Source: Nitrospinota bacterium
GTDB taxonomy: Bacteria > Nitrospinota_A > UBA7883 > JADGGD01
Reading direction: 5' to 3'
NCBI GenBank assembly: GCA_015229165.1
Contig: JADGCD010000037.1
Location: 1 to 14,264, forward strand
Length of the DNA: 14,264 nucleotides
Shown: one piece after another, positions 13,767 through 14,264 of the stretch
Layout of the letters: every line of letters starts with the position of its first letter
Numbering within the stretch: the stretch's first letter is position 1
The notes under the pieces: model-generated
What the model saw: only the letters and a program-made list of their open reading frames with translations
What the model was told of the DNA's origin: nothing
The model's database searches: none
Program-made: the position numbers and the translations under genes

Positions 13767-14264
13767 ATGGGAACCCTGCGACTCCTGCTCGCCCTGTCGG
13801 TCCTGAACATGCACGCCCCTTTCGGCGACCTGTTCCTCTTCGTCAACGGGGGGGTGGCGGTGCTGCTGTTCTTCATCGTCTCCGGCTTCTACATGTCGCT
13901 GGTCATCAACGACCGCTATACGGGCGCCGGGGGAACCCGGCGGTTCTACCTGAACCGGGCTGTCCGCATTTATCCGGTCTACTTCGCCGCGTTGGCGCTG
14001 GCGGCGCTCTGGATGTTCGCCGTCCGGGGGGAGAGCCTCTTCCCTCCGGGGCTTGATACGGCGCATCGGTGGCTGCTGGCGGTGGTCAACGTCACCCTGC
14101 TGGGGATGGACGTCACCTTCTTCATGGGGCGGGCCGGGTTCGAACCGGCGCTGGCAGGAGGGTATGTCATCAACGTGGCATGGACGGTCGGCGTGGAGCT
14201 GACCTTCTATCTGTTTGCGCCCTTTCTGGTCCGCTTTGGGTGGAAGGGGACGGCGGCGCTCCTT
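13767..14264 (+). CDS. Acyltransferase family 3 membrane protein, 3'-truncated
   Basis: The first 166 residues of an integral membrane O-acyltransferase run open to the window end. Landmarks are LRLLLALSVLNMHAP (the conserved His), NGGVAVLLFFIVSGFYMSL, and FYLNRAVRIYPVYFAALALA, the RxxR-x-YP arginine motif of the acyltransferase-3 family; WTVGVELTFYLFAPFLV follows. Such proteins transfer acetyl or other acyl groups to envelope polysaccharides or lipids, for example O-antigen. At least four hydrophobic segments are present. ATG 13767 begins the conserved N-terminus directly and has no Shine-Dalgarno site. It is divergent from the pilin gene. The substrate cannot be inferred from this part. Confidence 0.87.
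   Translation, partial: MGTLRLLLALSVLNMHAPFGDLFLFVNGGVAVLLFFIVSGFYMSLVINDRYTGAGGTRRFYLNRAVRIYPVYFAALALAALWMFAVRGESLFPPGLDTAHRWLLAVVNVTLLGMDVTFFMGRAGFEPALAGGYVINVAWTVGVELTFYLFAPFLVRFGWKGTAALL

Noticed and set aside
13748..14056. Open frame starting at ATG 13748
   Set aside because: It is a frame-shifted shadow of the acyltransferase gene, whose frame from 13767 matches the family throughout but has no stop before the window end.

Overview
The window is very GC-rich with strong G/C preference at third codon positions. Its gene content (prs, bL25, pth, monofunctional transglycosylase, thiopurine methyltransferase, MSHA-like pilin, several c-di-GMP proteins) points to a Gram-negative member of the Pseudomonadota. 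Genus or class cannot be assigned from the sequence alone. It looks like chromosomal housekeeping and signalling DNA: no phage, transposase, CRISPR array or plasmid genes were found.

Left part (1-2140): the 3' end of a FIST-domain sensor gene overlaps a GGEEF diguanylate cyclase gene by 8 nt, a likely sensor/output pair. A tRNA-Gln(TTG) follows, with its own promoter inside the end of the cyclase gene. Next come mtgA (plus strand) and, convergent to it across a strong hairpin terminator, a small alanine-rich lipoprotein gene and tpm (minus strand).

Middle (4180-7710): a membrane-bound PAS histidine kinase is divergent from tpm and convergent with a PAS-GGDEF-EAL gene. As given, the latter gene is split by a frameshift in a run of nine G. 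With the two left-hand genes this makes three likely signalling genes of c-di-GMP type plus a kinase without an adjacent response regulator.

Right part (7820-14264): prs (PRPP synthase), a convergent DUF4337 membrane protein gene, then rplY (bL25/CTC) and pth as a tight pair, followed by hppA, a membrane pyrophosphatase with K+-dependence signatures. Past a terminator lies an imperfect palindromic element of about 130-200 bp, an orphan type IV pilin-like gene (minus strand), and the 5' part of an acyltransferase-3 gene cut by the window edge.

Promoters are recognisable mainly from near-consensus -10 hexamers embedded in G/C runs (pattern GGGTATAATCCCC) with poor -35 boxes. I found no clearly novel multi-gene system. 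The best leads are the out-of-frame G9 tract in the c-di-GMP gene, the palindromic element beside hppA, the FIST/GGDEF overlap, and the duplicated 28-bp sequence upstream of rplY.
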